Below the pieces are notes generated by a model that worked only from the letters and a program-made list of their open reading frames with translations, searched no databases and was not told where the DNA came from. Source: Cordia subcordata (taxonomy: Eukaryota; Streptophyta; Magnoliopsida; Boraginales; Cordiaceae). From it: DNA of 64,000 nucleotides. Location of the stretch: NCBI GenBank assembly GCA_028554755.1, contig JAPTOF010000010.1:5864001-5928000 (forward strand), in the 5' to 3' direction. Shown here piece by piece: positions 1-11,468 of the stretch; positions within the stretch are counted from its first letter, which is position 1; every line of letters begins with the position of its first letter. The position numbers were made by a program, and so were the translations under genes.

Positions 1-12
1 TTTGCTATTCAG

Positions 13-1905
13 GTGCCTCCAGTTCTTGTTCAGAAAACTTTCACCCAGCTTTTCTCTCATATTAATGTACAGCTATTTAATAGGTACATCATTCACCTAA
101 AAATGATGAACTTACTGTCTGATTTGCTACTCTAGTAACTTGCAATATGAATTAATCTTCTTATGTGGCACTACAGTCTTCTTCTTTGTAAAGAGTGCTG
201 CACATTTAGCAACGGGGAATACATTAAATCGGGGTTAGACGAATTAGAAGTTTGGTGTGGCGAAGCAAAAGAAGAGGTATGTGGTAGAAGGATAAATTTG
301 TAATGGAAGACATCTACACGTTTATTTTTGTTTTACCATGTCCTGTGTGCATCTTTTCATGTGTACGTCAACAAACTGATTGTTGTTTGCTTTTATTTTG
401 TCCTATCGCAGTATGCAGGTTCATCGTGGGATGAATTGAAACCTGTAAGGCAGGCTGTAGGGTTCTTGGTATGTTATTTTGCTCTAGATGGCGATTCATT
501 TCTTTGGCTCTGCTTTGGTTATTGTGAGATCTTACTGTGTCAATGGATGCTACATCCATATATACTCATAATAATTGGCTTCAACTACTGATTGCTTATC
601 TGACTATCAAGTTCATAGGATAATACCATTTTGATCTCCAATATATGCTGAAGTATTTGTCTCACACGGAGTATTCCTCTGTGATCCATCAGCCCTTCCC
701 CCTAGTGAAGAACAGAGAAGATTAGGTTCTTCTCCTCCTACCCTCCCAATGGAAAAAAAAAATTTTAAATAAAAAAAGGAGAAAAGCAAAAGGAAGAAGT
801 TCATCTAAGTAGATTCTCTCATAATACATATACTTGTTAGTGCTATATTGCAAGAAAGAAATATAAAAAAGTTAAAGCAAGATGCTTGATTTGTTGATTT
901 TTAGTATGAGCAAAGTCGATCATTTCTTTTGCAGGTTATACACCAGAAATCCCGGATTACCTATGATGATCTTACAAATGACCTTTGCCCAGTAAGGCCC
1001 CCTCTTTGTTTAATATATTATATTTTTCTCACTTTCTTGATTGGCAATTCTTTTCTCTTCTCTCTCTGCGACTTTGATCTATTCATTCTTTTTTTTTTTT
1101 TTTATTCCTGGGGAAGGTGGTAATGGTTTTGTAAGGAGTTTAAACATTTTATGAAGTTGTGTAAATTAAATGATTGAGCATATGCATTTTCATTTTCAAT
1201 TTCAAGTGTTCGAGATTACTTTGCATAATGAAAAGTTTTTAGCATTCATGTGACGTGATCTGCATTTGTGATTACTTTGCATAATGAAAAGTTTTTAGCA
1301 TTCATGTGACGTGATCTGCATTTGTGAACGACAGTAATATGAGGTACTTCTTCTCATTGACCTTCACTTTTTTCAGATATTAAGTGCTCAACAGCTATAT
1401 AGAATATGTACAATTTATCAGGACGACAATTTCAATACTCCAAGTGTAGATCAAGAGGTAAGTCATTTTCTTTTTGCACTTAGTCTTCCTCCAACATTAC
1501 CTTTTCTTTCAAAAGGACTCTGAAGGGAGTTATGATAGGTTCACTTATGTGTATACATCGACTACTATTCATAATTTGTTTTTTTCTGAAATTCTTTCTT
1601 TACCTTCCACCTCGTCCACCTCTTTTATGCAGGTGATTGCAAGCTTGAAGGTACTCATAACAACGGATGAAGATGAATCTGACAGCTCCGTTTTGTTGGA
1701 CGACAACTCAAGGTATATTAATGAGAGATATTCTTCCCTTTGAGAAACAGAAATTGTTATCTTCTTGATTCTTTCTCTTGGTTCTTGCAGCATCCCTTTC
1801 TCTATTGATGACATTTGCGGTGCCTTCAAGGCGGTAGACTTTACAGGTGTAAAACCTGCAGCAGAACTTGCTGAAAATGAAGCATTCCAATTTTTACAGG
1901 AATGA
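13..1905 (+). CDS. Class XI myosin heavy chain, C-terminal exons only (DIL / globular tail)
   Basis: Partial gene; the motor, IQ and coiled-coil exons lie before the window. Seven exons join in one open frame: 13-83, 177-276, 412-468, 935-991, 1377-1457, 1633-1712, 1791-1905 (stop TGA 1903-1905). Each has an AG before it and a GT after it, and all phases agree. The product carries the DIL-domain signatures of plant myosin XI: VPPVLVQKTFTQLFS, then FSNGEYIKSGLDELEVW, YAGSSWDELKPVRQAVGFL, an LCPILSAQQLYRICT stretch and SSIPFSIDDI near the end. In this family the tail binds cargo adaptors and vesicles for actin-based movement. The last residues (NEAFQFLQE) lack the RENSGFxFLL ending I recall for MYA2 and XI-K, so this is another subclass; gene order favours an XI-A/B/D-like member. 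Family certain, subclass not. Confidence 0.93.
1214..1325. repeat. Perfect 56-bp tandem duplication in a myosin intron
   Basis: A 56-base unit starting GATTACTTTGCATAATG occurs at 1214-1269 and again at 1270-1325 without visible differences. It lies in the intron between 935-991 and 1377-1457, ending about 50 bases before the acceptor. The identity points to a recent duplication. Confidence 0.95.
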
Positions 1906-2637
1906 GGCTATGGTTTCTCTAATCTCAACGTCTTCTTCTTGGTAGCCTAAGGAAGCTTGAATAGATCTTTGAATTTCATACTGTAAATCCACCCACCAAT
2001 TTGTTTTTCTTCCACTGCTGGCTGTATAATTATCCATCAGGTTGCATCAAGTTAGGTTCGTACGAAATGTAAGTTCATTTAGGTAGATAGGATGACTGAG
2101 TATAAATTTTTTCGTTTAGATATTTTCTTTCGTCTGATTCGTAGGTTTTCCTTTAATCCTAGCTTTAGCTGTTGGTAGTCAGCATTCTTTGTAGCAAAAC
2201 TAGAGAAAAGTAGCGGGGGTGAGCGATTGTGCTTCCCCAGATTTCATATTGTAGAAAATCTTTCTCCGGTTATAGTAAAGATAATTATATATGATTCTTG
2301 TTAAATAGAACTTTGCTCTTGCTCTTGCGCCCGCGAGCTAAGTCATTCTGTGTGACAGAAATTGGTAGCAATGTTCTCAATTTTCGCAGGCTGCTTAGAA
2401 GATGATGTTGGTTCATTTTCCAGAGGAGTTAATATGCATGCTGTCTAATGGATATCAACTGAATGGTTTATATCTGCCTTTTGGGCAAAAATGGTGGTCA
2501 TGTTCTGGAGTTGAGCATCAGCTTTTGCTCTAAGTGCATTTCAGATTTTACTTTCTTCATGGATTTTTTTGGTTTAGCCCCAAACAAGTGTTGTTTTCAT
2601 AGAATAATTGATGTATAGCTAATTTCTACTTGTGTTG
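1906..2637 (+). other. 3' UTR and downstream flank of the myosin gene
   Basis: No open frame here resembles a protein. The first few hundred bases are T-rich and presumably hold the 3' UTR and poly(A) signals of the myosin gene. The exact cleavage site cannot be placed. Confidence 0.5.
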
Positions 2638-2754
2638 AAGGTGTTTAGCTTTGCTTATTTTAGGTGCTTACAAGCACCTAAAAAAAATGTAATCTCTGAC
2701 ATACTTTTTACTATTTGCTGCTTATAAGCACCAAATAAGCAAAGCTAAACACCC
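2638..2754. mobile_element. Tourist-like (PIF/Harbinger) MITE, family A, copy 1
   Basis: A short element with terminal inverted repeats: the left end GAAGGTGTTTAGCTTTGC is mirrored by GCAAAGCTAAACACCCTC at the right end. The inner stretch ACATACTTTTTACTATT recurs in the second copy at 43056-43162, which shows a clear TTA target duplication. In this copy the flanks no longer match. It has no coding capacity. Confidence 0.8.
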
Positions 2755-3605
2755 TCTAATCAATTGAAAAAAAATCAATCCTTTTTAGGGTGGAAATTTA
2801 AGTTTCATTATCTTGATAACAAATTTGGGCCTTAGTTCTGTACAAGGAACAATGACAATAACTATAGATGACTGTGTTCGTTAGTTTTTGCTTTCCATTA
2901 TTTGTTCCAAACGGGGAAAAGTCAGGGATATCTCTGTCAAGGGGAAAATTTTTCGGTCAGTGTGGACTAACGTCACTCCAATCTGATTGGTTAAATAGCA
3001 AGCGGAGATTAAATTATTTAATGTTTTTCTTAAAGATATCTAATTACCTCTTATTCTTGTTCAGTTGTTGAGTTCTAATGCACAGTTCCTCTAAATTCAT
3101 TGTTTCTTCTACAATGTACAATTTTTTCAACAATCAATATAGTCAGTCACCTGTAAAGGAACTATCGGATAATTTAATTATTTCATACAAATAAATTAGG
3201 ACTTTCAATTGCAGTACATGAAATTAAAATTTTAGAGTATTGCACCTAATCAATTGTGATAGCCACGTTGTATTCCTATCTGTGTTTCCGATTATTCTTT
3301 TGTTTGGTCTTCAGAGACTCCATAATATATTTTCAAGAGAAAATACATCTTGTAGTTCACTTGCATGAGCTACTATATATATTTGGTCAGCAAAATATAT
3401 TGCATTAAACTCTTTATAGTTCAATTAATTTTAGGATTTGGATATCCATATCATGATATATTTTTTGGTAAAGAAAAGAATGATAAAAGAAAAAAGCGAA
3501 TGCCCGATGCATTTTGTCCTCGTGGCTTAAGCATTTATTACATTTTATGTCATTAATTTCCGTCAATTGTCAGCAATTTTTTAATAGTGACTCTATGCTG
3601 CACTC
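2755..3605. other. Intergenic, nothing recognised
   Basis: AT-rich sequence with only short chance open frames. No RNA gene, repeat family or protein similarity was seen. Confidence 0.6.
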
Positions 3606-3707
3606 ATGTGGAGTAGGTTCCACATACATATATAAAGCTTATTACTATTAATGTGGAGAAGGTTCCACATCCATATATGAGGTTCATGTAGAGTAGGTTC
3701 TACGTAC
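3606..3707. repeat. Three hairpin-forming repeat units
   Basis: Three units at about 3606, 3651 and 3686 share the form ATGTGGAGTAGGTTCCACAT, each a small inverted repeat with a 4-6 base loop. The third unit has compensating changes (GTAGA paired with TCTAC) that keep the stem. They end just before the plastid-derived segment at 3719. Confidence 0.75.
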
Positions 3708-3718
3708 ATACCTACAAG

Positions 3719-4110
3719 GTTTAAGTCTACCAGTTTGTTAGGATGTCTCGGCTATATATATCATTGCACTTTCACTTGATACTTATCGTAATAATAAACG
3801 GTTCGTCTCATTGTGACTTTCTTTTAAATTCTCAAGACTTCTGTAGCCTCATTCTCGTAGGGGCAGAGAACCTATCGCTATCTTGGCGGTGCTATCAGAG
3901 GCTCTGGGGAAGTCAGAATAGGAAAGCACTCATCTTGAGGTAGGATTACCACTTAGACGCTTTCAGCAATTATCCGCTCTGCATTTGGCTACCTAGCATT
4001 TACCATGGGAATGATAACTAGTATACCAGAAGTGCATCCTTCCTGGTCCTTTTGTACTAGGAAAAGGTCCTCTAAATGCTATAATGCCTACGCCGGATAT
4101 GGACTTGTCT
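3719..4110 (-). pseudogene. Nuclear copy of plastid DNA (NUPT): rrn4.5 and the 3' end of rrn23
   Basis: Read on the minus strand, 3821 down to 3719 matches the whole plastid 4.5S rRNA (103 bases, the usual length). On the plus strand this appears as GTTTAAGTCTACCAG, then TTGTTAGGATGTCTC and ATCGTAATAATAAACGG. About 3822-3860 is the spacer, and roughly 3861-4110 is the antisense 3' end of plastid 23S rRNA, with recognisable pieces such as GGGGCAGAGAACCTATCGCT and CGCCGGATATGGAC. Most differences from the plastid form are C-to-T or G-to-A, as expected for old, methylated organelle insertions. It is not expected to work as rRNA. Similarity ends near 4105-4115. Confidence 0.9.
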
Positions 4111-6565
4111 TCCTTTTTTCTACTCGCGGGGAAATTAAAGAACTTCTCAATTAGGGAAAAAAAAATTTCTGAAAAATTAAAAAGAATTTTCTTTTGTCCC
4201 TTTCAGGTAAATTAGAAAAAGGAATTTAATGAGGTGTGATGTGAAACATATTATATTGTGAAGAAGGAGATGATTTTTCTCTCTCACGCACATGTTTGTA
4301 TGATCAAAATATATTCTTTTAGCTTAGCTTCACATCATCACATGCCATTGTAGTGTTAAAAATTTGTTGAGGACTCACATTGACCATTATATTCTTCAAC
4401 AATGGTCTCGTCTCAGCCCAAATTAAACTCTTGCAGGGGTCATGTGAGAGCACATGCATGAATTCCCATCCTTCGCAGTTCTCAGTCTCTCTCTCACACA
4501 TTTTCTACACATTGACTAATCATATTATATTCTACTTTTGTACAGTTTCAGTTATTACAGTTAAGGTGTTAGTTGGACTAAAATAACACAAACACACACA
4601 AACATTTATATAGGAAAAATTGTGAGGTTCTTCAATGCATGTGTACGTGAAGAAATAAATAAAGTCTTGGTTCTCTGCATAGAGACATTATTGCTTATTG
4701 CTAAGAAATTAATTGCTAATCAAATCTAGCATGAAATCTAGGAAAGTGCTTAGGAAACAAGTTAAAACATCAGAATGCAATGAACTCTGTCAGCATTCCA
4801 AATCAATCACCATCTTCAAGAAGCTTAAAAGTTGAATAATAGGCTTCTTATCTGCAAGAATGTAATTATATATATTAATGGAGTTTCAGGGGTTGGCAAA
4901 AGGGCAAAGAGCTAAAATGTCTACTTAGCGTGTAAGCAGTTCTCTGAACATGTGTAATTAATGACTTAAGAGGAGGATTATTAACTTAACAACATGTTAA
5001 TTAATTATTAAGTTAAAATATTTAGATCTGTCTTGATAGTAGTACATAATCAAAAATGTTATACATGCCATCCTTTAGTGTTTGTGATTAACCGAGACCT
5101 CTATCTACAAAATTTACTTAAATAAGAAACAACTTATTAGAAACTTGAAACAAATATTTTATGTAAGGATCCATGAGGAACGGGATATTATGGCATGAGT
5201 TAATAAAAATGATGTCCTTTTGGCAAAGAACCATTCTGGTGCAAATTTTTGTTCTTCGAAATCATGGAAGATAATGTAATAAAGGACCGTCTTTGATAGT
5301 CAATAAAATAACCTGGTAATAGTTGTTGTCGTCAAAAGTTTCAAAGTTAAACTTATATATCTTCTTATCACAAATATTAATCTAACTCTTAATCAACTTA
5401 GATATGCTTTAGAAGATGATGTTACACCACATGATCTATAAGTTTAATTTAGGATGAATTCAACGTGATTTTAAATACCCTAGAGCGTATTTCTTGTCAT
5501 GTGAAAAAATATGTAATCAAATACAGTGAAATAGAAATGCACTAAAGATGTTGTAGACTTGGTAAAACACAAGGAAGATTTGAGACCTTGTTCATGTCTA
5601 TGTATTGCACACAATTTGTGATCAACAGAGAATGAGTCTTAATACATTCAAACCCTAGCAACTGACCTAGTTAACCGAATCTCATTATTGGGAACTGCAT
5701 CATATGAATTTTTCTAATGTTTTGTAAATTACCAAAAAAAAAAAAAGGAAAACAAATAATATGATCATACATGCATGTTCATCCTCAATGATATCAAGCC
5801 TCTAATGTGCTATCCTCATTTGTTTTTCCAATATGATCCTTAATATTTTGTGTCTCTGATGATGAAGCGCTTTAATTAATAACACAACAATCATTTAGTG
5901 ACCACAATTGGGGTTTGATAATATGTACTTTTAATCTTTGTTTTGATTAGACTCACATGCTACTAGTTTCATCTCATACCATTATGTTGACTAAATGATA
6001 AATCTGCACTTTCTAATGAAGAATAGTATAAAAAGTTGCACGATTACAATTATGTTTTCAGATAGATGAGGATTGTGACATAGGCACTTCAGAGTCGCAA
6101 TTTATACCATATATATTCCTTTATTATCATGCTCTCTCGTGCTCTCTCATTTTTATTCATAATATTAATATTGTTTATTAAGAATATTAATATTATTTGT
6201 TCACACTATTAATGTTGTGTGGGTCTGTGTGAATGAATGTGTTTTTGCGTACATGTGTATGCAAGAGTGGTGAACAAATAATATGTTAAGTGCAAAGTGG
6301 TGAACTAATAAATTATGAATAAATAGTAAAAAAAGTTGTGAACAATTTAATTTACTTGTTTATTTATAATTTTTATACTATTCGTTCATAAATTTTGTAG
6401 TCTTTATTCACTGAAGGTGCGTAGTATTTAGTGGCTACATAGTCCTTAGAGTGTATGGTATAACTTCCCCTTCAGAGTAGATAAGCAAACTTGGAGGTCT
6501 TAGGCTTCATTTTGCACTGAAGTAGTTTAGCATTAATTTCATATCTAATATTGATTTAGAGATTA

Positions 6566-6795
6566 TTTAAACTTGTAAAGAGGATATTGATATATTTATT
6601 TGTTATATAAATACATCCCTCACATGCAAAGGTGATCTATTTTGAATCTTGTACGTGCACAATTTTAACATTTTAAATGGGTAGTTGTGAGACTCAGAAC
6701 CTATAACATAGGTTCTGATACTAAAACAAAATTACGATCTTATTTAAAAGTTTAAACTTATAAAGTATATCAATGTATTTATTTATTGTATTAGC
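6566..6795. repeat. Direct repeat pair about 185 bp apart (possible TRIM or solo-LTR remnant)
   Basis: TTTAAACTTGTAAAG at 6566 and TTTAAACTTATAAAG at 6751 each begin similar stretches of about 45 bases (both continue into TATATTTATTTGT/TGTATTTATTTATT-like sequence). Between them is GGTTCTGATACTAAAAC, similar to the end of a methionine tRNA primer-binding site read in reverse. This may be a very short LTR element, but the evidence is thin. Confidence 0.3.
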
Positions 6796-7663
6796 AGAGA
6801 TAAAATGGAACGGTAAAGACATTTTCTTGCTAAATTAAACTCAATCTTCTTTTTTTGTGTTCAGCCAGCTGGTGGCTACGTGCAAAATAAAATCTTTGAA
6901 ATCCGTTGTCTTCGATAAAGATATCTTATTCGCCTCTTTTATGTTAGCAAGTATATGTAGAAAAGGAAAATTAAAACAGTATACATTATTTTCAAGACAA
7001 AACCAATAGAATGCTATTTTGGGCATATAAATAACTGAACAACCAAAATGTAAAGAGCTTATATTCTAACATAGTTACAATAAGAATATTTCTAAATTTT
7101 AAAATGATTGTAAATTTTTCAATAAAATGATAAGCATAGATTATCTCAAACATTTTTCAAGATTTAATCAAACACAAAACACATGCAAAACTATCTCCTT
7201 CCACGGGGATATGTTATATGTTAATTTTATCTGTGAGATCATTAGAACGATGAAAGAACAACAGATTAAAAGATATTCTTATCTCTGGATTCATCCCCAA
7301 ATTTAATTATAAGATCTAAGTCTATTATATTGAAGAAGGTAGAAATTAAATTCATCATAAAACTTTGTATTCTAGGTGCTAGATAGAGTGTATCCAAGTG
7401 AAAAAGCAGTAGTCATCAGCTTGAGGAGGGCGTTTTACAGTCCTTTATCCATTTAAAAAAGTCAAAACCAACTAACCACTAGAGTAATTGTGAATTCTAG
7501 ATGGGGTATAATTGCGATAAATCAAATAGATCAAACCACATAAAAATCTTGTGTTCTTTAGGTTACTTTGTATCTTTATGCACATGTCTTTGTCCCATTT
7601 TTTCTTTCCTTGGCTCTAGGAGGGGATTTGGATTCTACCATTACTAAAGTTTTATTCTAACAT

Positions 7664-7767
7664 TCTAACATTACATCTCAACATTTTATTTCACTCAAAA
7701 AATCTAATACTTAACTTTGCCTTCCATAATTTGAAATTTTAACAATTAGTTGAGACGTAATGTTAGA
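7664..7767. mobile_element. Short MITE with 19-bp terminal inverted repeats
   Basis: TCTAACATTACATCTCAAC at 7664-7682 is the inverted match, with one difference, of GTTGAGACGTAATGTTAGA at 7749-7767. The 66 bases between are AT-rich and non-coding. A target duplication could not be defined, so the superfamily is open. Confidence 0.6.
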
Positions 7768-8783
7768 CTGTTAAACAAACATTAATTAGATGAGGATCTT
7801 GATCCTTTCAAGGGTGTAGGAGGAGGAAATTGCGGAGACCAATCACGATTTGCCTTGAAACAAAGATTCATGTATTGTATGGTTTGAATCTGATCAAAGA
7901 TTAAGCCTACTGATTTGCACACTATAAAATGAAAAAATTGATATATCTCAAAACACTTGTTCTTCACATGATTATATAGTATCAAGTGGATTTTTTATCT
8001 TTAATAAATCAAGATTAATTCTGGCTGCGATTTGGTCAAACCACGCATGATAAGATCGATGTTTTGACTTGAAGAAATTATTATGTATAGAAGCATAATT
8101 CATTCCCAAACCTCTAACAAACACATTGTGTTGGCGCAAATGATGCTAATAAATAGGCTTTAATTTATATGTGTTTTGTACTTAATTACTCGTGCTTCCA
8201 TGTGATCTTCTTTAGAATTTGAAATTTTGCAACCCTCATCATTTTCAGATGACCTAAAGATTAGAGAAGTACTCTCGCTTTTCTCATCAAAATTTTCGAA
8301 GTTGTGGTTTGCAATGAGCATGCCCGTGCATTTTTAAATTGATGTTCCTTTGAATTTTACTGCTACTCTAAAGGGAGGGCATAGGAAAGCGACTACACCA
8401 CTTTTTAATGAGCTTATATCACTCGTTAATTAGCTTCACTAAAATCTCTCCATTTATCTTGTGATTTCTTTTTACTAAACTTGGTCAAAGGATTCGTTTT
8501 CTAGTGTACTGGTTGACAAAGCAGTTTATACCTAATGGGTTGTTGACAGGAGGAGAAGGAAGAGTTTGCTAAGAAAATATCATAGACAATCTTGAGGGCA
8601 AAGTTTTGCATCGAGAGATTTCTCAGTTAATGGTCGAGCTTCATTGGTCTTCCATTATTGGCACTAAGTTTTCCATGTCATAATAAGAAAGAGAGAGAGA
8701 GAATAATAGTCAATATATATGATCATACTAAATCAAGTGACTGGCTAATCCAAGCAACCAAGACTGAGCTTGGGATTAGGATT

Positions 8784-8888
8784 GAGTTCAAGTAATTGAA
8801 ACTATATTCATAAAGAATGATGACCTAGGTTCAAATTCCATGACAGACGGAAAGTTAGGTCAGGAGTGGGAGATTTTTTTAAAAAAAT
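8784..8888 (+). mobile_element. tRNA-derived SINE-like unit
   Basis: GAGTTCAAGTAATTGAAACT (A-box-like) is followed about 40 bases later by GGTTCAAATTCC (B-box-like), the spacing of a tRNA-type pol III promoter. The same head occurs reversed at 10205-10295, so these are two members of one family. The 3' limit is guessed from the A/T-rich tail. Confidence 0.5.
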
Positions 8889-10204
8889 ACTAAACCAAGC
8901 TTTATTTAGTAGTATAAGTTAGTTACATAAATTTATAACGCCACTAGTTTTACCTATTCAAACTCATCTTCTCCGTTGACGATTAAAAGATGCAAAGAGA
9001 AATTTTTTATGAACTACCAAATTTGATTCGCAAGTTTCATGTATTATTTTGTCTACAAAGAGCTCTGAGATCAACTTTTGGAGCATGGCTTCATTCTCCT
9101 ACCCACACTAAAGAGGGAATGCTTTAAATAAAAGAATTGAATCCATAGGAGATTAGTGAATTGCGTATCTGACTTAATTACTAAATTAATTAGTCTTATT
9201 TGTTAATTTGGTACTTTTTTGCATTCCAAAATCATGTGCAAACTATACTTGCTGCTGACTTTGATACTGCAGAGATATTGGCTATCTTTTATACAATCTC
9301 TCCTTTCCAAACTATTATTCTACAAAATTAAAAAGATAAAGTTATTTGTTAAAAGAATCCCTCTCTTGAAGCAAAAGTACCATCCAGCGTATAATTAAAC
9401 GACTATCTCAAAGAATCAAATCTCTAGGGTTTAATATCAGTATAGGCCCGTCCATAAAACAATACTTTTTTTAGTAAAAAGAAAAAAATACTTTTTTTTT
9501 CTAACAGGTAAAAAGCATATCATCCCATAATTCGTCTAAATAACTAATTATTCTCTTTTGTTGTGAAACTTACCATATTACCCTCTACACTTTTCAAAAG
9601 ATGACTCATAATTTTCTACTTTAATGTTTTCCATTCAAATTAACTTATTGCACATCATACAAGCCTTTTTTTTTTTGCGTTATGAGTATTAAAACTTACA
9701 ATGTGCCATATATTTTCACAAAAATGCTCTTATTTTCAACTAACGATATTCAAATAATAACATGAAAAAAGGAAAAAGAAATGACAAGTGTATCACTTTT
9801 TCAAAAGTACATATAAAGGGTAATATTGTAATAAATTTTAGAAACACTTGGGAGTAATCATCCAACTAGATATATAATAGGAATAATCAGTTAATTAGAT
9901 AAACTTAAAGAAATAGCATACCGTCTTTTGAGAAATATAGGATTTTAATATAATAAATTTTAAAATATAGGAGAATATAGAATAATTAAACAAACTAAAA
10001 AGATAATATGTATTTTTTTCCTTTTTCAAAGGCATTTGAATTAACTTTTAGGAAAAATCGAAGTTCTTAAAAGCTAAAACTAGACCTTTTCTTTAAGAAG
10101 TTAAAAAAACTTCTCTTAAAGAAGTTTTTTTTTTTTTTTGGTTCAAAAACTATATAAAAAACACTTTTCTTTATGAGATATTTCTGAAAGGCACCATATC
10201 GTTT

Positions 10205-10295
10205 ACCTTTTTTTTTGGAAACCATCCACTCCCATGAGATTCGAACTTGGGACTTCACGCTTGGAAAAGATAGTCTCAATCACTTGAACTCGTTT
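10205..10295 (-). mobile_element. tRNA-derived SINE-like unit, same family as 8784
   Basis: On the minus strand GAGTTCAAGTGATTGAGACT is followed by AAGTTCGAATCTCATGGGAG, matching the A-box and B-box order and spacing of the unit at 8784. T-runs to the left on the plus strand (near 10124-10138) could mark its A-rich tail. Confidence 0.5.
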
Positions 10296-10901
10296 AACTT
10301 AATTTCTCTAGTTATCTAGTTAAATAATAGTGTTCAACTCTTTGATTAAGCAAACTAAACTCATTTCCCAGAAGAAACCAGATGTTTCGTTTTGAGAGCT
10401 TCAACTTTATAAGAATCTATTTCGAATTCTTTGCTGCAATACACGGTGATTTTTAGTACACATACGTAGTGTTATGCTTTATTCACCTGTTGAAAAACTA
10501 TTTTAATAAGTTCAATATATTCTAGTTTAACATAAGTTAGTAGTGTTAAGCTAAAAAAAAATCATTAAGTCATACAACTATCGATTTATGTGTATTAGAA
10601 TTAGGAGAGGCGCATTGAGATGCGTGTCTACAGCTAAAAATACTCGAAACGATAGATAAAAATAACATCTATCGAAGAGTTATGGACCTCGCGTTATGGT
10701 CGTGACCCCATCAAATATTTCGGGTTAATTGAGAGGCATCTAATATATTAAATTTCGAAGGCTGAATAGAAATTTGAACTCAAACTTCTTATTATTATAA
10801 TAAATTATTATTCGACCACTCTATTTACCCTTTAAAACAACTATAAAATTTTTGTTTTCCTACTAATGTTTGCATAAAAACTTCTTATGCTACAAAAAGG
10901 A

Positions 10902-11027
10902 GTTCTTTTTGCGACAAGAGAAATCCAGTTAGCAGAGCAGCCACCGAAACAACAAGAGGAGCCTGATCACCAACTGACAAACTTTGAGTATGCAATACGT
11001 CCCCTATACTGAGCACTAGTTAAGTGA
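10902..11027. repeat. Dispersed repeat, copy 1 (second copy near 23137)
   Basis: This stretch shares an ordered set of words with 23137-23250: GAGAAAT(C/T)CAGTTA, then ACCAACT(G/A)ACAAA, TTTGAG(T/C)AT and TATA(C/T)TGAG(C/T)ACTAG. A weaker relative may lie at 44762-44870. It has no coding capacity and belongs to an unidentified family. Confidence 0.6.
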
Positions 11028-11038
11028 AGGATACTCAC

Positions 11039-11347
11039 CACTGCAATAAAAAGTAGGTAATATGTGCTAGCAACCACCGCCTATATGGGCGTCGATTATT
11101 GTCACCTATATAGGCGTCGGCTATTCTAAAACGCTGCTTATATATAATTCCAAAAAAAAACCACATTATATTTTATTCACAATTTGAACCTTGAACCTTT
11201 CATATTATAATACTCTATAATCATATCATCCAACAATCAAGCGAAGAATACATTTATTAATTATCTTGCATAATAATATATCTATGCATCACCTAAATCT
11301 CTATCTATATCATAAAACCGCCGCCTATTCCTTGTTATTTTATAGTG
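11039..11347. mobile_element. Possible CACTA-type non-autonomous element
   Basis: The left end CACTGCAATAAAAAG and the inverted right end CACTATAAAATAACAAG resemble the CACTACAAGAAAA ends of En/Spm elements. Internal short repeats (ACCGCCTATATGGGCGTCG, ACCTATATAGGCGTCGG and CCGCCGCCTATTCC) resemble CACTA subterminal repeats. No 3-bp target duplication was found. Confidence 0.45.
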
Positions 11348-11391
11348 AAACCACCGTTCATTCTTGAATTGTCTGTAGTTCACCCAAGGTA

Positions 11392-11468
11392 AAGGACTGA
11401 ATTCGAACCCAAATCATTAGTCATGTTTGTTTCTAATTTTTATCATTAGAGCATCTACAGACACAGTT
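11392..11468 (-). mobile_element. SINE-like tRNA-derived head
   Basis: On the minus strand TAGATGCTCTAATGATAA is followed by GGGTTCGAATTCAG, resembling A and B boxes about 40 bases apart. It is a single degraded copy with unclear ends. Confidence 0.35.
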
